Below, piece by piece: positions 1 through 5,668 of a stretch of DNA of 5,739 nucleotides. Where the stretch lies: NCBI GenBank assembly GCA_001798265.1, contig MGRR01000108.1, positions 13,846 to 19,584 of the forward strand, read 5' to 3'. Both the position numbers and the translations under genes were made by a program. Each line of letters starts with the position of its first letter. Positions within the stretch are counted from its first letter, which is position 1. The notes beneath the pieces were generated by a model. It worked only from the letters and a program-made list of their open reading frames with translations. It was not told the origin of the DNA and searched no databases. Source of the stretch: Deltaproteobacteria bacterium RIFCSPHIGHO2_12_FULL_43_9. Its GTDB lineage: Bacteria; Bdellovibrionota; O2-12-FULL-43-9.

Positions 1-177
1 ACCGGCCTATGGTCCGGAGCCAACTGGATGGAGCGTGAAGTATTTGACATGTTTGGAATAGTATTTGATGGCCATCCATACCTAAGAAGGCTCTATTTAC
101 CGGATGAGTTTAAGGGGCATCCTTTGAGAAAAGAGTTTCCTTATAGCTACAGGCAAAAATTTTCTAGTGAAGAGTGA
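1..177 (+). CDS. nuoC: NADH-quinone oxidoreductase subunit C (NuoC), C-terminal end
   Basis: Partial gene, open at the left edge; the last 58 codons are visible and end in TGA at 175-177. NuoC is the 30 kDa subunit of the connecting arm of complex I, a peripheral cytoplasmic protein with no cofactor that packs against NuoD and NuoB. The fragment carries the family signature near its C-terminus: ANWMEREVFDMFGI, then GHPYLRRLYLPDEFKGHPLR and KEFP. The conserved elements are the ERE-x-x-D-x-FGI stretch, GHP-x-LRR and GHPLRK. The reading frame stops about 12 residues after that signature, so this is a stand-alone NuoC and not the fused NuoCD of E. coli. The next gene is nuoE, seven bases on, where nuoD would normally be expected. 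Identity is very secure; the N-terminal part lies outside the window. Confidence 0.95.
   Translation, partial: TGLWSGANWMEREVFDMFGIVFDGHPYLRRLYLPDEFKGHPLRKEFPYSYRQKFSSEE
169..174 (+). promoter_or_regulatory. Ribosome binding site for nuoE
   Basis: GAAGAG lies 10 bases before the nuoE ATG at 185, inside the last codons of nuoC. It is a modest Shine-Dalgarno match at a slightly long spacing. Re-initiation by ribosomes finishing nuoC probably helps, because the nuoC stop is only seven bases from the nuoE start. Confidence 0.5.
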
Positions 178-184
178 TTAAATT

Positions 185-664
185 ATGACCCTCTCCTTTT
201 CTGCAGCAACCCAAAAAAAGATTGACGAGATACTTAGGCATTATCCAAATAAAAGAGCCCCGTTAATTCCTGTGCTTGTTCTTGCTCAGGAGGAGTTTGG
301 AGAGCTCAGAGACGATGTCAAAAGGCTGGTTGCCACGACACTGGAGCTTACCCCATCAGAGGTTCAGGAGGCTGTGACCTTTTACTCCCAGTTAAAAGAG
401 AGGCCGGTTGGGAAAATCCATTTTCAGGTTTGCAAAACACTTTCATGCGATCTGGCGGGTGGTGAGGAGATCCTGGAATATCTCCGTGAGAAATTGGGTG
501 TTGAAGCCAACGTTGTTACGCCTGATGGAAGATTTTCATATGAAGGGGTCGAATGCCTTGCATCATGTGACACAGCGCCGGCGATGTTTTGTCGAGGCAG
601 GTATTTCGAAAAATTAACCAGGGATCAAATTGATGCAATAATTAGAACCGGAAGACTCGAATGA
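185..664 (+). CDS. nuoE: NADH-quinone oxidoreductase subunit E (NuoE, 24 kDa)
   Basis: NuoE is a cytoplasmic subunit of the NADH dehydrogenase tip of complex I. It pairs with NuoF and holds the off-path [2Fe-2S] cluster N1a. The 159-residue product has the family's usual length (about 160-170). The N-terminal helical part (about residues 8-75) includes the conserved ALIxVL-type segment, here PLIPVLVLAQEEFG, and VQEAVTFYSQL. The thioredoxin-like C-terminal part carries the four cluster ligands as two pairs: Cys83 and Cys88 in VCKTLSC, and Cys124 and Cys128 in ECLASCDTAPAM. A further cysteine, Cys136, follows in MFCRGRYFEKL, where other family members usually have a different residue. The ATG at 185 is chosen because it follows the nuoC stop closely, has a purine-rich stretch upstream and gives the expected N-terminus. 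The 3' end overlaps nuoF by four bases (ATGA). Related 24 kDa subunits occur in NAD-linked hydrogenases and formate dehydrogenases, but the surrounding genes settle it as complex I. Confidence 0.96.
   Translation: MTLSFSAATQKKIDEILRHYPNKRAPLIPVLVLAQEEFGELRDDVKRLVATTLELTPSEVQEAVTFYSQLKERPVGKIHFQVCKTLSCDLAGGEEILEYLREKLGVEANVVTPDGRFSYEGVECLASCDTAPAMFCRGRYFEKLTRDQIDAIIRTGRLE
650..655 (+). promoter_or_regulatory. Ribosome binding site for nuoF
   Basis: GGAAGA lies five bases before the nuoF ATG at 661, within the end of nuoE. Together with the ATGA stop-start overlap at 661-664 it supports this start and coupled translation of nuoE and nuoF. Confidence 0.55.
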
Positions 665-1923
665 CCTTTGAAAAGATAATCACGAAACATTTTGACGATC
701 CCAAACTTTATACCTTGAAGGGGTATCTCTCATGTGGTGGTTATGAAGGCCTGAAACGCGCCCGCAAAAAAGAACCACAAGAGATAATCGATACAATTCG
801 TGCCTCTAAGCTTAGAGGCCTTGGCGGAGCCGGATTCCCGACCGGGGTAAAATGGGGTTTTCTTCCCAAAAAACCGGGAGAAAAGAGATATTTGTGTGTA
901 AATGCCGACGAAGGTGAGCCAGGAACGTTTAAAGACAGGTATTTGATGAGCCACTCCCCTCATCAGCTCCTTGAAGGGATTACTATTGCCTGCAGGGCTT
1001 TGGAAATCGATACATGTTACATCTATTGTCGGTATGAATTTAGATACCTTTTTGATCGGTTTAATCAAGCTATTGCCGATGCCAAAAAGGAGGGCTTTCT
1101 GGATAATCTGGAAATCCATCTTCATCATGGGGCAGGTGCGTATATATGTGGTGAGGAGACAGCCCTTCTGGAGTCTATAGAAGGAAAAAAGGGGTTTCCG
1201 CGCCCAAAACCACCGTTTCCCGCGATAAAAGGCTTATTCGGCAAACCTACCGTTATCAATAATGTTGAAACAGTGATGTTTCTTCCATCTATTTTAGTAA
1301 ATGGCCCAGAGTGGTTTTTAAAAAAAGGCGTTGAAACAGCCGGAGGGAACAGGGTTCTTGCCGTTAGTGGACATGTTAAAAACCCGGGTTGTTATGAGGT
1401 TCCACTAAGTATTTCACTTAAGAATGTAATCTTCGAAATTTGTGGTGGTATGAAAGATGATAAGCCTTTAAAGGCCGTTATTCCCGGCGGAGCTTCAGCA
1501 CCGATACTCAAGGCTGATGAAATCGATGTAGGAATAGATTTCGATTCCCTCGCGAAAGCGGGAACAATGGCTGGTTCAGGCGCTGTCATGGTTTTTAATG
1601 AAGAGACCTGTATGGTGCGCGTGGTTCATAATTTAATTCATTTTTTTTCGGATGAATCATGTGGGCAATGTACCCCCTGTCGTGAAGGTACAACGTGGTT
1701 AAAAAAGATTATTTATGGGATTGAAAAGGGGGAGGGGAGCGAAAGCGATTTAGATTTGCTGTTAAGGATAACTGGGCAGATGAGCGCGAAAACGATTTGT
1801 GCATTGGCAGACGGGGCGATTGGCCCGGTGAGGAGTGGGGTTGAAAAATTCCGGGATGATTTTATAAAGCACATACGCGAGAAGAGATGTTCGTGGCCCA
1901 AATGGTCATGGAGGGGTAACTAA
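661..1923 (+). CDS. nuoF: NADH-quinone oxidoreductase subunit F (NuoF, 51 kDa, NADH/FMN-binding)
   Basis: NuoF is the NADH-oxidising flavoprotein of complex I. It binds NADH and FMN and passes electrons to its [4Fe-4S] cluster N3. The product has 420 residues, close to the usual 420-445. In order it shows the glycine-rich nucleotide site (LRGLGGAGFPTGVKW, residues 51-65), the flavin site VNADEGEPGTFKDR (80-93), and the GAGAYICGEETALLESIEG block (157-175) with its Glu-Glu pair. PPFPA and GLFGKPTVINNVET follow (184-204). The N3 ligands are Cys334, Cys337 and Cys340 in SCGQCTPCREGT, plus Cys380 in TICALADGAIGPV. Two deviations stand out: Leu54 where GRGGAGFP usually has Arg, and YIYCRYEF (120-127) where YIYIRGEY is typical. 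The tail after Cys410 is tryptophan-rich. NuoF homologues occur in hydrogenases (HoxF) and formate dehydrogenases, but the downstream membrane genes point to complex I. nuoG, its normal next gene and electron acceptor, is not present; nuoH starts three bases after the stop. Confidence 0.97.
   Translation: MTFEKIITKHFDDPKLYTLKGYLSCGGYEGLKRARKKEPQEIIDTIRASKLRGLGGAGFPTGVKWGFLPKKPGEKRYLCVNADEGEPGTFKDRYLMSHSPHQLLEGITIACRALEIDTCYIYCRYEFRYLFDRFNQAIADAKKEGFLDNLEIHLHHGAGAYICGEETALLESIEGKKGFPRPKPPFPAIKGLFGKPTVINNVETVMFLPSILVNGPEWFLKKGVETAGGNRVLAVSGHVKNPGCYEVPLSISLKNVIFEICGGMKDDKPLKAVIPGGASAPILKADEIDVGIDFDSLAKAGTMAGSGAVMVFNEETCMVRVVHNLIHFFSDESCGQCTPCREGTTWLKKIIYGIEKGEGSESDLDLLLRITGQMSAKTICALADGAIGPVRSGVEKFRDDFIKHIREKRCSWPKWSWRGN
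1910..1916 (+). promoter_or_regulatory. Ribosome binding site for nuoH
   Basis: GGAGGGG lies 10 bases before the nuoH ATG at 1927, within the last codons of nuoF. It is one of the strongest Shine-Dalgarno matches in the window, and it supports nuoH as the genuine next translated gene at a junction where nuoG would be expected. Confidence 0.65.
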
Positions 1924-1926
1924 AGC

Positions 1927-2961
1927 ATGGAAAGCATTCCTCTTTCATGGCAGTTGATTAAAATTAGCATAATTCTGATTATGTTTATCAGTATGGCGCC
2001 GTTGCTTGTCTGGTTCGAAAGAAGGGTGGCGGCGTTTATCCAGGACAGGCTTGGTCCAAATCGCGTGGGACCAATTGGGATTCTCCAACCGGTTGCGGAC
2101 GGGATTAAACTTATATTTAAAGAGGAATTTTTCCCCGCGCTTTCAAATAAGGTTCTCTATTTTCTGGCGCCATGTATATCTTTATTTGTTTCGCTCTTTG
2201 TCTTTGCGGTCATTCCCTTTGCTGCGCCGGTTGAAATCAACGGGAAAATCTTATATCCGCAGGTTGCAAATCTAAATATTGGGATGCTTTATGTGCTGGC
2301 AATCTCATCTCTGGGAGTCTATGGGATTATGATCGGAGGATGGTCGTCAAATAATAAATATAGCCTTCTAGGTGGCCTAAGGGCGTCATCCCAGATGATC
2401 AGTTATGAATTGACAATGGGGATGTCAGTTGCGGCCGTCGTCTTGTTTTTTGGGACATTCGATCTTCAAAAAATTGTCGAAACCCAGTCTGGTTTTCATT
2501 GGGGGGTTATATTTCAGCCTGTTTCCTTTTTCCTTTTTTTGGTTGCCGCACTGGCGGAGAGCAACCGTGTTCCATTCGATCTTCCCGAGGGGGAAACAGA
2601 GCTGGTCGGTGGTTACCATACCGAGTATGGTGGAATGAAATTTGGAGGTTTTCTCTTTGCGGAGTATCTAAATATTGTAACCCTTTCCGGTATGATGGTT
2701 ACGCTATTTTTCGGTGGATATAATGGCCTGGAATGGTTTTCAAATCTTGTTGATGCCAGTCCGGTATTAAATGCGGTGATCCAATTTTCCGCATTTTCCA
2801 TTAAAACATTGTTACTCCTCTTCTTTTTTGTCTGGGTAAGGTGGACATATCCCCGTTTCAGATATGACCAGATTATGAGGCTTGGCTGGAAGATCCTTCT
2901 TCCAATATCGATAGGAAATCTTTTGGTTACCGCAATGCTGATATATTGGGGGGTCTTTTAA
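1927..2961 (+). CDS. nuoH: NADH-quinone oxidoreductase subunit H (NuoH, ND1 homologue)
   Basis: NuoH is the inner-membrane subunit that forms the quinone-binding chamber with NuoB and NuoD and links it to the proton channels. The 344-residue product is within the usual 320-350 range and is strongly hydrophobic, with about eight or nine membrane segments. Family motifs appear in order: ERRVAAFIQDRLGPNRVGP (residues 31-49), ADGIKLIFKEE (57-67), YSLLGGLRASSQMISYEL (145-162), then AESNRVPFDLPEGETELVGG (210-229) followed by YHTEYGGMKFGGFLFAEY (230-247), and VRWTYPRFRYDQIMRLGWK (304-322). The acidic residues of the loop facing the quinone site (Glu211, Asp218, Glu221, Glu223, Glu225, Glu233) are present, as is Glu161 in the membrane. 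The start is the first ATG after the nuoF stop, preceded by GGAGGGG. The stop TAA shares its last base with the nuoJ ATG. NuoI, usually encoded next, is absent here. Related subunits of membrane-bound hydrogenases are less likely, given the PEGE motif and the neighbours. Confidence 0.97.
   Translation: MESIPLSWQLIKISIILIMFISMAPLLVWFERRVAAFIQDRLGPNRVGPIGILQPVADGIKLIFKEEFFPALSNKVLYFLAPCISLFVSLFVFAVIPFAAPVEINGKILYPQVANLNIGMLYVLAISSLGVYGIMIGGWSSNNKYSLLGGLRASSQMISYELTMGMSVAAVVLFFGTFDLQKIVETQSGFHWGVIFQPVSFFLFLVAALAESNRVPFDLPEGETELVGGYHTEYGGMKFGGFLFAEYLNIVTLSGMMVTLFFGGYNGLEWFSNLVDASPVLNAVIQFSAFSIKTLLLLFFFVWVRWTYPRFRYDQIMRLGWKILLPISIGNLLVTAMLIYWGVF
2948..2953 (+). promoter_or_regulatory. G-rich ribosome binding site for nuoJ
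   Basis: A run of six G lies seven bases before the ATG at 2961. It could pair with the anti-Shine-Dalgarno CCUCC through one G-U pair. It decides between two starts: the ATG at 2961 is correctly spaced from it, whereas the alternative TTG at 2946 would place the run inside the coding region. The TAATG stop-start overlap suggests coupling to nuoH. Confidence 0.45.
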
Positions 2962-3470
2962 TGGATTGGTTCGTTTATGGATTCTCTGCCCTGGCAATCG
3001 CCTCTGCTATTATGGTTATCACGAGAAGAAATCCTATTATCTCCGCACTATACTTATGTTTGACCCTTTTTTGTCTGGCTGCCCTCTTTGTTTTACTCGA
3101 GGCGTATTTTATTGCTGCGGTTCAGGTTCTAGTTTATGCCGGGGCTGTGATGGTCCTGTTCATATTCGTAATTATGTTACTGAATCTCGACCCTGAAAAG
3201 ATGATCGTTGAATATTTTCAAACCCCAAGAATGATATCTGTAATATCTGCACTCTTACTTTTTGGCTTCCTAACATTTGTTTTCTGGACAAATAACATAA
3301 CCGGGGAAAGAGGATATGATTTCCCGGTTCAAATTACGCAGGGCGGAGGACATCTGAAGGCCATGTCATCAAAACTTTTTACGACATTCCTGCTGGCGTT
3401 TGAGGTTACATCGATTCTCTTATTAGTGGCCATCGTCGGGGCTGTTGTGTTGGCGAAGAGGAAGGTCTAA
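2961..3470 (+). CDS. nuoJ: NADH-quinone oxidoreductase subunit J (NuoJ, ND6 homologue)
   Basis: NuoJ is a small inner-membrane subunit of complex I that sits between NuoH and NuoK; its third helix is involved in coupling quinone reduction to proton movement. From the ATG at 2961 the product has 169 residues, within the family's range. Five membrane segments can be seen at about residues 4-20, 27-47, 52-75, 90-110 and 140-165. Diagnostic motifs are RRNPIISALYL (22-32) and the third helix AAVQVLVYAGAVMVLFIFV (52-70), which holds the Tyr-Ala-Gly region known for its pi-bulge. LAFEVTSILLLVAIVGAVVL (145-164) closes the protein, followed by a basic AKRKV end. An upstream in-frame TTG at 2946 would add five residues, but the ATG fits the spacing and overlaps the nuoH stop by one base. 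The gene ends with another one-base overlap (TAATG) into nuoK. Confidence 0.96.
   Translation: MDWFVYGFSALAIASAIMVITRRNPIISALYLCLTLFCLAALFVLLEAYFIAAVQVLVYAGAVMVLFIFVIMLLNLDPEKMIVEYFQTPRMISVISALLLFGFLTFVFWTNNITGERGYDFPVQITQGGGHLKAMSSKLFTTFLLAFEVTSILLLVAIVGAVVLAKRKV
3457..3465 (+). promoter_or_regulatory. Ribosome binding site for nuoK
   Basis: AGAGGAAGG lies just before the nuoK ATG at 3470, with its GAGG core eight bases upstream. The same bases encode the basic C-terminal residues of NuoJ. The position supports the nuoK start within the TAATG overlap. Confidence 0.6.
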
Positions 3471-3772
3471 TGGATTACTCAGGTGTAATGTTAGTAACAT
3501 CAGCTGCGATATTTACGATTGGTGTTGCCGGTGTTCTGATCAGAAGAAACGCATTAATTTTCTTTATGAGCATAGAGCTGATGTTAAACGCGGCAAATTT
3601 GGCGTTTGCGAGCTTTTCCTATTTCCTCAATTCGCTTGATGGGCAGGTGTTTGTATTTTTTGTAATGATGGTTGCCGCAGCGGAGGCAGCAGTCGGGCTA
3701 GGAATTATTATCGCGATCTTTAAAAACAGAAAAACCGTTGATCTTTACGACTTGAGGTTGCTCCAGGGATGA
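3470..3772 (+). CDS. nuoK: NADH-quinone oxidoreductase subunit K (NuoK, ND4L homologue)
   Basis: NuoK is a small inner-membrane subunit that contributes a proton half-channel next to NuoJ and NuoN in complex I. The 100-residue product has the same length as E. coli NuoK. Three membrane segments lie at about residues 5-25, 28-50 and 58-85. The two membrane glutamates known to be needed for proton translocation in E. coli NuoK fall at the same positions here: Glu36 in SIELMLNAANL and Glu72 in AAAEAAVGLGI. The RRNALIFFMSIE stretch (25-36) is also typical. The start overlaps the nuoJ stop by one base, and the stop TGA overlaps the nuoL start by four bases (ATGA), so translation of J, K and L is probably coupled. 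Homologous MnhC/MrpC antiporter subunits are unlikely, given the neighbours and the E36/E72 match. Confidence 0.97.
   Translation: MDYSGVMLVTSAAIFTIGVAGVLIRRNALIFFMSIELMLNAANLAFASFSYFLNSLDGQVFVFFVMMVAAAEAAVGLGIIIAIFKNRKTVDLYDLRLLQG
3754..3757 (+). promoter_or_regulatory. Weak ribosome binding site for nuoL
   Basis: GAGG lies 11 bases before the nuoL ATG at 3769, a short and rather distant match. The AGGG directly before the ATG is too close to serve. Start selection therefore probably relies mostly on re-initiation at the ATGA overlap with nuoK. Confidence 0.35.
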
Positions 3773-5667
3773 AATTCTTAATATTGGCAATTCTATGTTT
3801 CCCGCTTTTTGGTCTCTCGGTTAATTTCCTGTTTGGACGCAAATGGGCCGAGCCATGGGCAGGGGTGTTGGCAACCGCTGCGACAACAAGCTCTTTTGTG
3901 CTCAGCTGTTTTTTACTTTTTCACATTTTAAATCTCCCGCTTACAGACAGGACTATAGTAGCCACATATTTCAATTGGATATCAACCGGCCCACTTCATG
4001 TCGATTTCGCGCTACAGATCGACCCAATTTCTTTATGCATGATCCTGGTCGTGACCGGTGTTGGCAGCCTTATCCATCTCTATTCGATTGGTTACATGGC
4101 AAAAGACCCTGGCTTCCGGCGATATTTTATCTATCTAAATCTCTTTATTTTTATGATGCTGATCCTGGTTATGGCAGCAAACCTGCCGCTTCTCTTCGTT
4201 GGGTGGGAGGGGGTTGGTCTATGTTCATATCTGTTAATCGGTTTTTGGTATGAGGACATTTTGAAAGCCCAGGCCGGGAAAAAGGCCTTTATCGTTAACA
4301 GGATTGGTGACGCATGTTTTTTAATTGGCATGTTTCTGGTTCTAAAAACATTCGGGACCCTGGACTTTTTAAAGCTTGATTCACAGATTTTAAGCTCAAC
4401 AACTGTTTCTCTCACAACAGCGACAATAATCTCTCTTCTGCTTTTTGGGGGTGCGGCCGGAAAATCCGCGCAGATTCCTCTCTATATCTGGTTGCCGGAC
4501 GCGATGGCCGGTCCGACCCCTGTTTCCGCGCTGATTCACGCGGCGACAATGGTGACGGCTGGCGTATATATGATTATACGTCTTAATGTTTTGTATCTTT
4601 TATCTCCAATAGCAATGGGTGTTGTTGCGACAATCGGTTTTGGTACAGCGCTCTTTGCGGCACTGATTGCAATTTCACAAAACGATATAAAAAAGGTTTT
4701 GGCCTATTCGACTATCAGCCAGCTGGGGTATATGTTTGGCGCTGTCGGTGTCGGCGCGTTCGCTGCCGCCTTGTTCCATTTGATTACACACGCGTTCTTC
4801 AAGGCGCTCCTCTTCCTTGGGTCTGGCAGCGTTATTCACGCATTGCATGGAGAGCAGGATATTCAAAAAATGGGAGGGCTAAGAAAGGCACTGCCAATTA
4901 CATCAAAAACATTTTTAATCGGTGTTCTGGCAATCTCCGGTATCCCAATATTCGCGGGCTTCTTTAGCAAGGATATGATTTTGTGGTTTACCGCATCATC
5001 GGTGTTGGGGAACTGGGGACTCCTTTTTGTTGGACTTACAACGGCCGGTTTAACAGCCCTATACATGTTCCGCTTATATGTGCTTACATTTTTGGGAACC
5101 CCGCGAACCGCTGGTACTCATCCACATGAAGCCCCGCCATCGATGTCGATACCACTTATAGTTCTTGCGTTTTTATCTATTGTTGGGGGTTTTATCGGAC
5201 TTCCCGAATGGACACATTTCCCCGATATAATTACAAACTTTATTGAACCAATCGCAAAACTTCCCGAACTCACACTCGGTCATGAGGCTGAGTTGATTGT
5301 GACCGTAGTTTCAATAGTAATAGCATTTTTAGGGCTGGGTATCGGATACTATTTATTCGTAAGCCGTCCAGCGGAGAAAGAGCGTCTTACAGGGGCACTG
5401 CAACCGCTTCCAACATGGTCGCAAAACAAATTTTATATTGACGAATTTTATGGAAGGTTTTTTGTTGGTCCGATAATGCAATTTGCCCAGTTCTGCTGGC
5501 AGTTCATAGATGTTCAGATAATAGATAGAGCTGTAAACCTTTCTGGCTCCATCTGGCGAAAGACATCAAATACAATGTCGAGTATTCAGACCGGCAATGT
5601 GCAGGGTTATGCGCTTTGGATGGCGATTGGAACACTATTTCTGATCTATTTTGTTTTTAAGGGTTAA
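3769..5667 (+). CDS. nuoL: NADH-quinone oxidoreductase subunit L (NuoL, ND5 homologue, antiporter-like)
   Basis: NuoL is the distal antiporter-like proton-pumping subunit of complex I in the inner membrane. The 632-residue product is full length for the family (about 610-700) and shows the expected many membrane segments. Residues of the polar proton path can be matched to E. coli NuoL: Glu147 in GWEGVGLCSYLLIGFWY (E. coli Glu144), Lys232 in GKSAQIPLYIWLPDAMAGP (Lys229), His257 in SALIHAATMVTAGVY (His254), His337, His341 and Lys345 in FHLITHAFFKALLF, and Lys401 in FAGFFSKD (Lys399). NuoL-specific features are the HPHEAPPSM loop (451-459) and the C-terminal extension. That extension includes KFYIDEFYGRFFVGPI (554-569), the region forming the long lateral helix over the membrane arm, and a final membrane segment at about 612-630. 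This extension separates it from NuoM and NuoN. It overlaps nuoK by four bases, and nuoM starts one base after its stop. Confidence 0.97.
   Translation: MKFLILAILCFPLFGLSVNFLFGRKWAEPWAGVLATAATTSSFVLSCFLLFHILNLPLTDRTIVATYFNWISTGPLHVDFALQIDPISLCMILVVTGVGSLIHLYSIGYMAKDPGFRRYFIYLNLFIFMMLILVMAANLPLLFVGWEGVGLCSYLLIGFWYEDILKAQAGKKAFIVNRIGDACFLIGMFLVLKTFGTLDFLKLDSQILSSTTVSLTTATIISLLLFGGAAGKSAQIPLYIWLPDAMAGPTPVSALIHAATMVTAGVYMIIRLNVLYLLSPIAMGVVATIGFGTALFAALIAISQNDIKKVLAYSTISQLGYMFGAVGVGAFAAALFHLITHAFFKALLFLGSGSVIHALHGEQDIQKMGGLRKALPITSKTFLIGVLAISGIPIFAGFFSKDMILWFTASSVLGNWGLLFVGLTTAGLTALYMFRLYVLTFLGTPRTAGTHPHEAPPSMSIPLIVLAFLSIVGGFIGLPEWTHFPDIITNFIEPIAKLPELTLGHEAELIVTVVSIVIAFLGLGIGYYLFVSRPAEKERLTGALQPLPTWSQNKFYIDEFYGRFFVGPIMQFAQFCWQFIDVQIIDRAVNLSGSIWRKTSNTMSSIQTGNVQGYALWMAIGTLFLIYFVFKG
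5659..5663 (+). promoter_or_regulatory. Ribosome binding site for nuoM
   Basis: AAGGG lies five bases before the ATG at 5669, overlapping the last codons of nuoL. It supports the nuoM start, which is too close to the right edge to be supported by length. Confidence 0.5.
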
Positions 5668-5668
5668 G

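Noticed and set aside
730..1128. A 132-codon open frame on the minus strand opposite nuoF.
   Set aside because: It lies wholly antisense to a conserved NuoF domain, has no recognisable protein features and is best explained as a shadow frame.
1185..1191. An in-phase A-AAA-AAG heptamer within nuoF, identical to the dnaX programmed -1 frameshift site.
   Set aside because: It encodes the conserved GKKG segment, the -1 frame reaches a stop after about 25 codons, and I see no well-placed stimulatory hairpin or Shine-Dalgarno element, so it looks like a codon-use coincidence.
1641..1648. A run of eight T in nuoF that could allow slippage and phase variation.
   Set aside because: It encodes ordinary Phe-Phe-Ser in a conserved region, and phase variation of a core respiratory subunit is not expected; one run of this length is not evidence.
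1887..1919. A short ATG-initiated frame, shifted relative to the nuoF tail, that could be a remnant nuoG start.
   Set aside because: It encodes only ten residues and does not resemble a NuoG N-terminus.
2946..2960. An earlier in-frame TTG start for nuoJ that would add five residues (positions 2946-2960).
   Set aside because: The ATG at 2961 has a properly spaced G-rich site, overlaps the nuoH stop in the pattern seen at nuoJ/nuoK, and gives a typical NuoJ N-terminus.
3843..4253. A 136-codon plus-strand open frame inside nuoL in another reading frame.
   Set aside because: It overlaps conserved NuoL membrane segments, lacks a convincing ribosome binding site and has no family-like features.
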